A model generated the notes under the pieces. It saw only the letters and a program-made list of their open reading frames with translations. It was not told the DNA's origin and searched no databases. A stretch of DNA of 64,000 nt from Callosobruchus maculatus (lineage: Eukaryota; Arthropoda; Insecta; Coleoptera; Chrysomelidae). Within the stretch, counting starts at the first letter, position 1; the number at the start of each line of letters is the position of its first letter. Below are positions 33,860 through 44,329 of this stretch, in pieces. Where the stretch lies: positions 10,124,001 through 10,188,000 of the forward strand of contig CATOUR010000002.1 of assembly GCA_951848785.1 (NCBI GenBank), given 5' to 3'. The position numbers and the translations under genes are program-made.

Positions 33860-34235
33860 AGAATGAGCAGAATTTTAAATTACGGCACCTTGAAGGTCAT
33901 TTTACTTTGTTTTTCTAAATTTAACACCCTGTATTTTTTATTTTAAATCGAAATACCTACTAATACACTATCTCACCTTGTAATATCTTTTTTCGCGTTT
34001 GCGACGTTGCCAGGTTATAAATTATTTTTCCAAATTTTTAAACAAATATCCCCGATTTTAATTTATTTTAAATAGAATCCTCTACTTATTTTTATTGCAA
34101 TGAGTTGCGCATATCAAATTTAGTAAGATTTCACAATTTCAAAATTTTGTTTCTATTAGTTACTGAGATACGGCAACACCGCTTTTTCAGTAAACGGTAC
34201 CGGAACGCTTGAATATTTCCAAAACACACATGATC
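33860..34235. repeat. 376-bp segment present in A1 but absent from A2, flanked by CACATGATC
   Basis: The 9-mer CACATGATC stands at 33,851-33,859 and again at 34,227-34,235, with 367 bp between. The inverse site in A2 (35,328-35,350) has one copy of the 9-mer and no insert. This fits an insertion with a 9-bp duplication, or a deletion in A2 between direct repeats. The segment has no clear inverted ends and no ORF. Confidence 0.65.
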
Positions 34236-34551
34236 CTGTACCATAATTGGCACCGCTCTGTATTTTGCAACATGTTGGATGTTTCCGACTCAAGGCGGGA
34301 ACGCGACAACTTGTTGTAAAACACGAAATTTGTTTTAAAACAGAAAAGTTGTAAAACATTTTCATTAGGATTTACAACTTGTTGTACAACAATGTTTTGA
34401 AACCCCTTGTTTTACAACATGTTGCATAGTCTAAATGCGATTTTTGTGCCAAAATGATTATTGTTTTACAACATGTTGTAAAACACCATGTTTTGTTAAA
34501 CTTGTTTTAAAACAAATGTTTATTAAACATGTTGCATAGTCTAAATGCGCC

Positions 34552-34962
34552 TGGAGTGACACGACGTTGTTTGGATGACAGCTCCGGTGTCACTTGAGTT
34601 GCGCAGGTTGGTGTAGACGTAATATCACCAGCCAAATGAGTATTCACGTCAGTACTTTGCATATGTAATGGAGGTGTGACTGGATGGCTTTGTTTTATAG
34701 AAGCAGAAGGTTGCAAAAGAGACTGTTTAGTTGTAGGACATAGAGAATCAGAAGGAGTAGCAGGTTTTGAAGGTAAAGGCAGATAGTCGTCTAGAGAACG
34801 TACTGTTCGTCGTTTACGACGTCGAACGGTGGCAAATCCGTCATCTTGAGTGCTGTTTTCGTCCTCTGTGGCAGTAGAGTTATTTGTTGGCGTTTGGCTG
34901 TCAAGTTTTCTTTTTGTGTTTGAGCTGTCAAGTGGAAAGGAAGGACTTAGTTGGGAAGTAAA
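34552..34962 (-). pseudogene. LINE ORF1, middle segment between the two composite elements
   Basis: A minus-strand frame continuous across the segment. It reads a serine/threonine-rich linker with TVRRRKRRTVRSLDDYLPLP, a proline-rich stretch (HPVTPPLHMQSTDVN) and ends SSKQRRVTP at the A1 border. It is the expected low-complexity linker between the coiled-coil N terminus and the knuckle domain of a Jockey-type ORF1. Only its position and frame, not homology, tie it to the other parts. Removing A2 with a 5-bp duplication restores frame with the N-terminal part. Confidence 0.75.
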
Positions 34963-36494
34963 GGCGCATTTAGACTATGCAACATGTTTAATAAACATTT
35001 GTTTTAAAACAAGTTTATCAAAACGTGGTGTTTTACAACATGTTGTAAAACAATAATCATTTTGGCACAAAAATCGCATTTAGACTATGCAACATGTTGT
35101 AAAACAAGGGGTTTCAAAACATTGTTGTACAACAAGTTGTAAATCCTAATGAAAATGTTTTACAACTTATCTGTTTTAAAACAAATTTCGTGTTTTACAA
35201 CAAGTTGTCGCGTTCCCGCCTTGAGTCGGAAACATCCAACATGTTTTAAAACATGTTGTAAAACGCGTTCATATTTCATTTTCTGAAACTGCAACTTGTT
35301 GCAAAATACAGAGCGGTGCCAATTATGGTACAGGATCATGTGCTCTAGTGCTTTTAGTGAGGTTATGGTCGCTATGAGCCATTTAATTGATATCTATACA
35401 GGGTGAGTCAAGCTCAAAGCCTCGGACTCTTGTGATCAAACGATATATCTTTTCAGAAAAATAACTATGCCTAGCCTATGTAGGTTGAGGTGGACTTCAT
35501 TTTAAAAATAATGACTTATACAGGGTGTATGATACAAGCCTGACATATCGCAGTTTTGTTTTTACTTCCAACACCGATAGGTGAGGGGAGTATTACGATC
35601 GTGAACATCTTCGATTTTGAGATAATATAATTTTTGGGCGTTTTATGACGTCTACATAAAGAAAATCCACGTCACTCATTTCCGTCGGTCTGACTGTCTG
35701 TTAGCGTTCTTCTACCCTCGTAATCTCAGTAACCGCTGCATGGACTGTGATAAAATTTGCGTAGCGATATGCTGTGGTGTTGTAGTAGGTAATGCTGCTA
35801 TATAATTTTGATCGGTGCGTGGAAGGCAGAGCAATTAGCAAAAAACAAAAAAAAATTCCTGAAATTCCGTTTTTACGCATTTTAGGGGTTAGTGATAGTT
35901 TTCTACTTTTTTGGGTGGGGGTGAAGTTTGTGGTGGTTAGGGGGTCGGGTTGTAAAACTGACCTCTGGAACAAAGGCCCAGAGGCTCAATACACGTTTTT
36001 ATAACATTTTTATGAATCGCACCAGTCGCGGCCCAGAGATAATAAAAAAAATGTAGTCAAGTTGATTGACTCAGTACTTCCCACACATTCCGATGATACC
36101 AGTTTTATCATTTTCCTATAGCATGAAGCTATAGTCCAGATCCTCTTGCAATCAAATCATCGCTCGCCCGACCGCAAAAAGTGTTTTATTCTACTGTGTA
36201 CTTCTTTGACAGTTCAATGGACAATCTATCATGATTACAACAAAAGTTTGATTTTTACAACCTCCCACCCCCTAATCACTCCAATTTCACCCCTACCCAA
36301 AAAAATGAAAATGATCGGGAACCCCTAAAACGTCTAAAAACGAAGTTTGAGGTGTTTTTATATTTTTATTTCTCCTCACACCGATTGGTGAGGGTAGTAT
36401 TGTGATCGCAAAAAAATTTGATTTTGAGATAATACGCTTTTTGGGCGTGTTGTGATGTCAACATAACGAAAATCCACGTCACTCATTTCCGTCG

Positions 36495-36548
<54 letters not shown>

Positions 36549-39093
36549 CTGTCTGAGTTCTTCTAACGTCGTAATCTCAGTAACCGCTGCATGGATTGTG
36601 ATGAAATTTGGGTAGCGATATGTTGTGGTGTCTTAGTAGGTAATGTTCCGATAATTTTGGAAATCGTTGTACGGGGGGTGGAGGAATTAGCAAAAAACGA
36701 AAAATTTCAAATGTTCCTCAAACTTCGTTTTTAGGCGTTTTTGGGGTTCCTGATCATTTTCTACTTTTTTTTGGGTGGGGGTGAAATTAGGGTGGTTAGG
36801 GGGTGGGGGGTTATAAAACTCAAAAATCATAATAGGCTGTCCATTGACTGTGAAAGAGAGACCTAGTGGCATAATACCCTTTTTTAGGTCCATCCGAACA
36901 TTGCTTTGGCTATTACAGAAATAAAGAAACTTCTGAATTTAGTAACATGGAAATTATGAAATCGATTTTAAAGAAATTTAGACACAATATTATTACCGAG
37001 GATGAAAAACGCGTATGGTTTTCAAAAATCGAGTTATTGGCGGCGAAGCAATAATATAAAAACTAAAAATTTAAAAATAGCTCAAACTTCGTTTTTAAGC
37101 AATTTGGGGGTTCCTGATTGTTTCGCTCGTCCAGCTGAAGCTGGCAGAATAAAAATCGTGGCGTTTTAATTCCCACGGAGAGACTTAGGAATGTATTTAC
37201 TAGTTTTTGTATTTGATGTTTTTTGAGGACATGCGAATGATTACTTGGTTGCTAGGGGTCTCGGACTATAGCTTCATGCAAAAGGAATATAATAAAATGG
37301 TATCATTATTATGTGTGGGAAGTGCTGAGTCAATCAACTTGACTAGATTTTTTGTTATTAATGCCGCGCGGCCACTGAAACGATTTCCAAAAACAATACG
37401 CGTCTTCCATCCTCGTCACGGTAATAATTCTGTGGTCTTGTGGTCTTTCCTTCACGGGTCAACGGATAGCCTATTATGAATACAAAAAAATTAATTTTTA
37501 CGACCCTCCTACCCCTCAACCACCCCAATTTCACCCCCACCCAAAAAAAAGTAGAAAAAGATCAGGAACGCTGTTTTCATATTTTAGTTTTTTTAATATT
37601 GCTGCGCCGCCACTGAGACGATTTATAAAAATCATACGCGTTTTCCATCCTCGTCAAAGTAGTAATACTGTGCCGAAATTTCATTAACATCAATTCAGTA
37701 GTTTCCACATTCTAAAATACAGAACGATCTAAAGCAATACTCGTATGTATACATCGAAAAATTTTCTAAGTCCCTTGGTTCTTGTAATAGACAAGGCAAT
37801 GTTCGGGTGAACCTAAAAAAGTGTATTATACCGCTAGGTCTTTTTCTCTTAGGTCAATGGACAGCCTATTATGAATACGACAAACTTTTCAGGTTTACAA
37901 CCCCCCACCCCCAACCACCCCAATTTCACCCTCACCCAAAAAAAAGTAGAAAATGATCAGGAACCCCCAAAATGCCTAAAAACGAAGTTTAAAGAATATT
38001 TGAAATTTTTCGTTTTTTGCTAATTACTCCGCCGCCCATGCCCCGATTTCCAAAATTGTAGCGACATTACCTACTACGACCACACACCATATCGCTACCC
38101 AAATTTCATCAAAATCTATGCACCGGTTATTGAGATTAGGAGGCTAGAAAAACGCCAACAAACAGACAGACCGACAGACCGACGGAAATAAGTGACGTGG
38201 ATTTTCGTTAAGTAGACATCATAAAACGCCCAAAAAGTATATTATCTCAAAATCGAAAATTTTCGCGAACACAATACTCCCCTCACCTATCGGTGTGGGA
38301 AGTAAAACTAAAAATATAAAAACAGCTCAAGCCCTCAAGCATCGTTTTTATACATTTTAGGGGTTCCAGATTATTTTCATTCTTTTTTTTTGGGGGGAGT
38401 GAAATTGAGGTGGTTGTAGAGTGGGGGTTGTAAGACTGATAAATTTGATGTAAAACGTCGTTGACCTGTGAAAAAGAGACCCAGTAACATAACATATTTT
38501 TAATTTTTTTTTGCGGGCGGGTGGGCGATGAATGGTTGCAGGGGCATCTCAGACTACAGCTTCATGCTATAGGGAAACAATAAATTGTTGTCACCATAAT
38601 GTGTGAGAAATACTGAGTCAATCAACTTGACCTCATTTTTGTGTAATGAAATGTGAAATTTTGTTTCGGAGAATAAACTGCCAGCAACGTTCGGTGGGAG
38701 TTTTTCTCTCATTTGATAGTTTTTAATGATTTTGGAAACTTTTAATCTCTAGTACATTGCAGTAGCTAATAGACTGGAATAAGTATCAATTTCTGATGTT
38801 TACCTGGTTTACCATAATACCTCATTAAATGCACCAGAGCACTGTACCGCCCTGTGGCACCGCCCCGTGTTTTGAAAGAAGTTGTAGTTTCAGAAAATGA
38901 AATATCAATATGTTTTAAAACATGTTGGACATTTTCCGGCTCAAGACGGAAAGGCGACAACTTGTTGTAAAACACAAAAGTTGTTTTAAAACAGATAAGT
39001 TGTAAAACATTTTTCGTTAGTATTTGCAACTTGTTGTACAACAGTGTTTTAAAACACGATGTTTTACAACATGTTGCATAGTCTAAATGCGCC
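34963..39093 (-). mobile_element. Large terminal-inverted-repeat composite element, copy A2, opposite orientation to A1
   Basis: The ends are GGCGCATTTAGACTATGCAA at 34,963 and its inverse at 39,093. The 5-bp flanks GTAAA and GTAAG are a probable target duplication, and excising it returns LINE ORF1 to frame. Its sequence is the reverse complement of A1 along its length: 29,760 pairs with about 38,757, 30,216 with 38,302, 33,640 with 35,563. Differences are indels: A1 has an extra S unit near 32,265-32,760 and the 376-bp segment, while A2 keeps about 60 bp near 35,240-35,300 that A1 has lost. The interior is family S mosaic (35,565-38,635). No transposase is seen. Confidence 0.85.
35565..38635. 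repeat. Mosaic of family S pieces inside element A2
   Basis: The inverse of the mosaic in A1: end words occur at 35,573, 36,063, 36,380, 37,330, 38,290 and 38,615 in alternating orientation, with a GTCT array at 36,497-36,555. The S units at 35,570-36,080 and 37,200-37,560 carry the same junctions as A1, so the mosaic predates duplication of the composite. Confidence 0.65.
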
Positions 39094-39341
39094 GTAAGAA
39101 GGCTCACCTGGGTGGTCAGTTTCTCAATCTGTTTTTGTAAGGTGGTAGTTTGAGTAGTTTGTTCAGCAATCTGCTTCGCCTGGTCCTGGATGATTTTGTA
39201 CAGTAGTGACTTTTCATCGTCGGTTTTGACAGCTGGTGAATTTGCTTCATTTTTCTTGGTTATTTGGATGTCTGCCCGGTGTTCTGTACTGGGATGGATG
39301 GTGGGATGATCCCCAGTTGATCCATCAGAGTCGATCTCCAT
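39094..39341 (-). pseudogene. LINE ORF1, N-terminal part
   Basis: From ATG at 39,341, the peptide starts MEIDSDGSTGDHPTIHPSTE and runs into a heptad-like coiled coil (IIQDQAKQIAEQTTQTTTLQ), breaking at the A2 insertion after SLLT. A coiled-coil N terminus before knuckles is typical of LINE ORF1 proteins. The leader from 39,430 to 39,342 is the presumed 5' UTR. Confidence 0.75.
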
Positions 39342-39430
39342 TCAAAAAAGCTAGTTTTCTCAATACTATTGTAAAAACTTTCTGGAGCGCAAATTAGTGA
39401 CGTTTACCCAGAATGCCCTATACAGGGCGA

Positions 39431-39443
39431 TGCGCCGGTTGCT
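39431..39443. other. LINE target-site duplication, 5' side
   Basis: TGCGCCGGTTGCT, identical to 25,521-25,533. Confidence 0.8.
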
Positions 39444-39632
39444 TATTAGACTTATTGTCAAAATTCAATAGCGCGCGATTACTCTGGATTCTGATTGGTT
39501 ATACTCGTCGTATTATAATACGACTGACATGACGGCTTGTCAGGCTAATTGTATGTTATTGTTGTTGTGACTTACTGTTCAGTTTCATTGTGGTTTCGTT
39601 GTGTAATATTAGTGCAAATTATTGCATTGAAA

Positions 39633-39705
39633 ATGAGTGGTGACTCGCTAGGTGTATTTGTCCACAAAGACAACTATTATGAAGAACTTGGAAAGTTTTA
39701 CAAAG
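39633..39705 (+). CDS. Candidate first coding exon of an unrecognised gene (partial)
   Basis: ATG at 39,633 after a T/G-rich leader opens MSGDSLGVFVHKDNYYEELG, then KFYK, and meets GTGAGA at 39,706, a plausible splice donor in phase 1. No matching downstream exon was recognised. It lies between the LINE end and the right inverted-repeat arm at 39,918, so it could be the first exon of the transposase of the older element bracketed by 25,321 and 40,066, or a chance ORF. I do not recognise the protein. Confidence 0.25.
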
Positions 39706-39917
39706 GTGAGAAATTCTAATAGAGAAATATTACCATAATCTTCCAAACCTAACCAAATATACAAGTAAATGTCAAAAGAGTGGATCGTGTTCTAATAAAT
39801 AACCCAAATCTATAATTATTTATTTTTTGTCCTATGAGCAATTTTCATAATTGCACTGCCAGTCGTGTTTTATACAGTCAAATTCTAAAAACAATCGCAT
39901 ACTGGTTCTTTTGAACA

Positions 39918-40066
39918 ATGTGACTAAAAAGCATTAGGCGTATTATAACACGTCTTAAATAATCAGTTATATTGTCAGAATTTCATTTACTTTGATAGTT
40001 TCACATTACACCTAGTCATATTGAAAAAGCCTAGGCATATTATAATAAGACTGATATTATGATAGG
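39918..40066 (-). repeat. Inverted-repeat arm paired with 25,321-25,436
   Basis: Reverse complement of the arm at 25,321, sharing the GCCTAGGC and CTAGTCATATTG-type words. The related palindrome CGTATTATAATACG occurs at 39,509-39,522. Confidence 0.6.
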
Positions 40067-40574
40067 CCTGCTACATATACATATTTACATTGAACAAAAG
40101 TCTAAAAAATACGAAAACCTAAAAAATCGCCTTGCTAAATGATAGCGAATGTCGAAAATTGGAAAGAAAGAACGTTCCCTTCACGCGCAATTGAGCAATT
40201 GATTAATCCATTTATCTTGTAGACACAGTAAACCTGAAAAGTTTTCTGTACGGGAAATAAATGTTTTCGCAAAGGATATCCGTTTATTGTATCAACAAAG
40301 TTACTGCTATGGTAATCAACTAAAAGCTTTCTTTCGAAACAACTTAATTGGTTCCATTAAAATATTCTATTACTTTCAAACATCTTCACACAGACAAAAA
40401 TAGGTTACTGCATAGGCTGCACCGTTTTATTGGTTAAAAGGTATAAGGTATTTAGTTTCGTTGTAGAATTTGTAACATGATAGGGGTATTTCCAAGCCCA
40501 ATGTGCTGCTAAGCAGTGCTAGGACTTAGGATTATACGTGGGATTTGTGAGTCATGATGTATAAGATAGATATA
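40067..40574. other. Non-coding stretch, nothing recognised
   Basis: No ORF or repeat end that I can support. Confidence 0.4.
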
Positions 40575-42246
40575 CAGCCTGTTCCTAAATATCGTGTACA
40601 AACGAAGGGACAAGATTCGTTGGTGTATTTAAGCTTCCTTACCGATCTACAGGGTGTCGAAATTTCAATGTTTTCTCAGTTTTTTCTTAATAACTTTTGA
40701 GGTACTTATCTCAAATTTGGAACATAAAATACGCAATATGAGTTACATAATTGCACATGTCAAACGGTTGCCAGAATCTACAGGGTGTTATTTTTTTAGG
40801 GGTCACGCCCCGTTTTCCTAACCTGTTTTTTTTTGCGGTGCGCCACAGGTAGATTGAAAAAACAAAATAATTTTCCCATCTTGCTTGGAAACTTTTTGTC
40901 CTTTTGTAATTTTTTTATATCTGCGATCCTTGTCAAGAAAAAAAAACAGGATTCTCTGCTATTAGGTGAATGAAAATAATGTATTTGAAATATGGTCTAG
41001 TAGGAATGGCTTTATTTGAATAACTGTTTTATTTTATAAAAAAATTGAGTCAAGTTGTTTGACTCAGTACCTCCCACACATGATGATGATACCATTTTAT
41101 TATTTCCCATTGCATGAAGCTATAGTCTAAAATCCCCTTGCAACTAAATTATCGCTCATCGCCCGCAAAAACAACATCCAACACAAAAAAACCCTCGTAA
41201 ATAGTTTCTTGCGTCTCCCTCCTTTGGAACTAGGACGCCACAGTTTTCTTCTGCATGCTTCAACTGAACGATGCGAAACGATCAAGAGCCTTCAACCCGT
41301 CTAAAAACGAAATTTTATGTTTCTGGCTTTTTTATTATTGCTGCGCCGCCACTGACACGGTTTTTCAAAAACAAGAGTCGTTTTCCATTCTCGCCGCAGT
41401 AATAAATTCTGTGTCAAAATTTTATTAAAATCAATTCAATAATTTTTTCTCTACGCAATGTACCTAGAACGAAATAAAGCAAACCTCGTATGTACGATCA
41501 CAAAATTGGTTTCTGTAATAGGCAAGCCAATGTTCGAATGGACCTATAAAAGTGTATCATCCCGCTAGGTTTTTCATTCATATATCAATGAACAGCCCAT
41601 TACGAATACAACAAATTTTTCAGTATTACCACCCCAAATTCACCCCCACCCAAGAAAAAGTAGAAAATGATCAGGAACCCCTAAATTGCCTAAAAACGAA
41701 GTTTGAGGCATATTTGAAATTTTTCGTTTTTTGCTAATTGCTTCGCACAGCATGTCGCTTCCCAAATTTCATCACAATCCATGCAGCGGTTACTGAGATT
41801 ACGGGGCTAGAAAAACGCCAACAGACAGACAGACCGACAGACAGACAGACCGGTAGAAAGACAGACAGACAGATAGACCGACGGAAATGAGTGACGTGGA
41901 TTTTCGTTATGTACAATACTCCCCTCACCTGTCGGTGTGGGAAGTGAAAAAGTTTCCAAACAAAATAGAAAAATTATTTTTTGCAACGAAAATTAGTTCA
42001 GGGTAAGAAAACAGGACATGACCTCTGAAAAAATATCACACTGTAGATTCTTTCAACCGTTTGGCATGTGCAATTATGCAACTCATATTGAGTTTCTTAT
42101 ATTCCAAATTTGAGCTAAATACTCAAAAATTGGGAGGGTTATTAATAAAAATTCATAAAAAATGAAAAAAATATGAAACTTCAAGACCCTGTAAAAAACA
42201 AAGAATCTCCTCCTTTCGTGTGTACATGATATTTAGGAACACCCTG
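40575..42246. mobile_element. Foldback DNA element with TA flanks, split by a family S copy
   Basis: The left end is CAGCCTGTTCCTAAATATCG and the right, in inverse, CAGGGTGTTCCTAAATATCA. TA flanks both (40,573-40,574 and 42,247-42,248). The arms (40,575-40,900 and 41,950-42,246) are inverse copies over about 300 bp with matching blocks such as GCACATGTCAAACGGTTG and CTCAAATTTGGAA. The centre holds a short unique segment and an S copy. TA flanks and CAGGG-like ends suggest a non-autonomous Tc1/mariner-type element; no transposase is present. Confidence 0.75.
41041..41948 (+). mobile_element. Repeat family S, compact full-length copy
   Basis: From GAGTCAAGTTGTTTGACTCA, then CCTCCCACAC, to CCTGTCGGTGTGGGAAGTGA, about 0.9 kb. 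It is the simplest complete copy: left end, one and a half core units, GATCAGGAACCCC block, a short AGAC array (41,820-41,880), GACGGAAATGAGTGACGTGG, right end. It serves as reference for the family. The insertion lies in the centre of the TA-flanked foldback. Confidence 0.75.
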
Positions 42247-42356
42247 TATAAACGTAAGAAAAGTTCATGAGTGAATTTAATTCGTCCTAATAATAAACAC
42301 GTTTATTATTATTATTATCATACGCTCATATTATATGGAAATTATAATTTTTACTA

Positions 42357-42393
42357 ATAAAATACTCCCCTAGCCTGTGGTGTGGAAAGTAAA
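42357..42393 (+). repeat. Right-end fragment of family S
   Basis: AATACTCCCCTAGCCTGTGG then TGTGGAAAGTAAA, the right terminus only. The ORF starting at 42,382 runs out of it and has no known similarity. Confidence 0.55.
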
Positions 42394-42950
42394 CGCAGAA
42401 CGCATTTCGCCTTTGACTATATAAATACTATTTCCAAAAGCAAAAACCGCATTGCCATATTTCGAATTATACGAAACACGTATCCGGATGCACATATTGT
42501 ATATACTTGCGACATATACAGCAACAGTGGTTTCGAATTTATTAAATTAATTATTGCATACAAACATCTGCCCTGTGATGCTAATAATTAATTGTAGTGA
42601 GCTCTGTAGATAACACCAACAACGTATGCATTTTGGAGGCTTCATCAAAGTGATCGAAAACTCAGTTCTGCAATGATTGCAGCACTGTAATGGAGAAATA
42701 AAAATTGTTGCCCAGTAGTCTCACTATTTTCCACGCGTTGTTTTTGACTGTAGAGGAATATTTTTCCTAGGAGAATATGGAGTGAGAAAAGCATTAATAA
42801 TGAAGTCAAAAAGACGTGTTTGGCCTCACATTAAAGATCTAGAAACTTAATGGTCATAAGAAATATAGTTTAAGACTTAAGGCACTGACTTCAAAAATAG
42901 CCACAAGCCGCCAACACGTTCACAAGCGAAATGTTTTCCTGTAGTTATAT
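42394..42950. other. Non-coding stretch, nothing recognised
   Basis: A 69-codon frame (42,382-42,591) with no motif. Nothing else. Confidence 0.35.
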
Positions 42951-42954
42951 GATA

Positions 42955-43575
42955 AACAACAAAAATCAAAATTTACTTTTCAAAGTAAATATATGTCAAG
43001 CAGTGCGCAGAGAAACTAAGGACTCACCACTACTGCAGTTAACACGTTGCGTACCACAAGGATCGGTTCTGGGACTGCCTTTATTTTTCGTGTAAATGTC
43101 CATCCACGCTGTAGTCTATACGTGCCTTGAACAGATCTCATATGACAATCCAATTCCGTCGAGTTAATATTTTATGTACAACATTGATTTTACGGTAATA
43201 TAATATTCATGATGATTATGTTATGTCTCGTATGGCTTCGGTTATAATCAAATTATAAATTATGTAAGATTATTTACGAGACCATTCTCGTATAATGCTG
43301 TGCAACTGTATAATCAAGTAAATAGTGAGCTTAAGAGATATTCACTTCTTATGTTAAAAAAATATGAGACTTATACCACTGGTTGAATAAGAAGTTACAT
43401 GTTTCTTTAATTTCCATATTACTATTGCCTGCCGCAATTTAAATGTTTTGGAATGTTTCAATATAAATGTTTTTGTTGGTTAGTATTATAGGTATAGGGT
43501 TAAATATAAGAATAGCCTGTGGCAAAATTTCTCCCTAATAAAAAGACGTTTATTATTATTATTATTATTATTTCC
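42955..43575 (+). pseudogene. LINE remnant with (TTA)n tail
   Basis: Plus-strand codons near 43,020-43,090 read LLQLTRCVPQGSVLGLPLFF, an RT PQGSVLGP block followed by a stop. Near 43,280-43,370 they read YNAVQLYNQVNSELKRYSLL, like the final region of CR1/Jockey ORF2. The segment ends in ATTATTATTATTATTATT at about 43,549-43,572, a trinucleotide LINE tail. The segment between is mostly deleted. Confidence 0.6.
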
Positions 43576-44270
43576 ACAATATTTATGTATAGTAAATCGG
43601 TGATAGATTTACTTGAGAGCTGCGTAAAAATGTGCCATCAAGTTGCTTATCTCAGTACGACCCACCTGTTCTCTCTTTGAACAAAAATGGTGGAGATACA
43701 AAATTTCTCACCAACCCTAGAATCCCAATTTCATCTCCCTTACCTGCTAAATAATGAAATCTCAGTAGAAAAGTCTCAATACGACGACTTGATGTATGAT
43801 GAGAGTTCTTGATGCAACGAACAGCACTAAAAATTATTTGCCGAAATTGTAAACACATTTGTCAGCGGCATCAGTCAGCAAAATAGCAAGTCGTCTAAAT
43901 GGAAGAATGATTTTGTAGATTTGTAAAGAGCGGCATTCTTTGCAATGATACTGGAAGTGTGAGAGCCAATAACATAAATAAAAAAAATACTGGAAGGGTA
44001 TCCCTATACTTCTAACAGTGCGTGCAATGCCATTTCATTGCACACTTTTACAGGAAGAAATGTTGCAAAAAATTTTTTTAAAGCTGTGGCAGCATATAGA
44101 GCATCATAGATTTAGTGCTTTCGTTTTTTTTTTCTCTTACTAAACATAACCATGAATCAAGGAGCTACCGGGTTGTTCACGTTAATCGACACGGATCATT
44201 ATGGCTAAAGTATTTGAGGAAAAAGAAAATAATAACTTTGGACTGATAGGGACCCATTAAGGCTACATTT
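43576..44270. other. Non-coding stretch, nothing recognised
   Basis: A 68-codon minus-strand frame (43,652-43,858) has no motif. No repeat ends seen. Confidence 0.35.
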
Positions 44271-44329
44271 TAAAAATATTTGTATAAACTCGTAGAAATA
44301 AAAAAAATAAAAAAAATATTGATGGTCGG

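Larger units (their letters stand above)
29431..34551 (+). mobile_element. Large terminal-inverted-repeat composite element, copy A1, in LINE ORF1
   Basis: It starts GGCGCATTTAGACTATGCAA and ends with the inverse at 34,551. TIRs extend about 280 bp, are rich in ACAACATGTTGTAAAAC-type palindromic words, and fade after a GTGCTCTGGTGCATTTAGTG block. Outside the ends the host LINE continues. Flanks are CGGAC and TGGAG, a possible worn 5-bp duplication. The interior has no transposase; it is built of family S pieces in alternating orientation (29,878-33,625) plus TE scraps with CACCCTGTATA words. A second copy in inverse orientation occupies 34,963-39,093. The superfamily is not assigned. Confidence 0.85.
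25534..39430 (-). mobile_element. Jockey-type LINE, full-length footprint, interrupted by two large insertions
   Basis: A minus-strand non-LTR retrotransposon bounded by a 13-bp duplication. The 5' end is at 39,430, giving an 89-bp leader before ATG at 39,341. The 3' end is at 25,534 with a short (TAG)n tail, seen as CTACTACTACTACT on the plus strand. Subtracting the inserts at 29,431-34,551 and 34,963-39,093 leaves 4,645 bp, typical of the Jockey superfamily. ORF1 (Gag-like, CCHC knuckles) and ORF2 (endonuclease plus RT) overlap by eight bases (ATGGCTAG near 28,630-28,623). ORF2 contains several frameshifts. It lies inside an older inverted-repeat element. Confidence 0.88.

Noticed and set aside
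38766..39095. C-terminal extension of the ORF1 N-terminal frame into KTSCFKTLLYNKLQILT
   Set aside because: After 39,094 the frame is TIR sequence of element A2; the similar ORFs at 29,483 and 34,850 are the same TIR.
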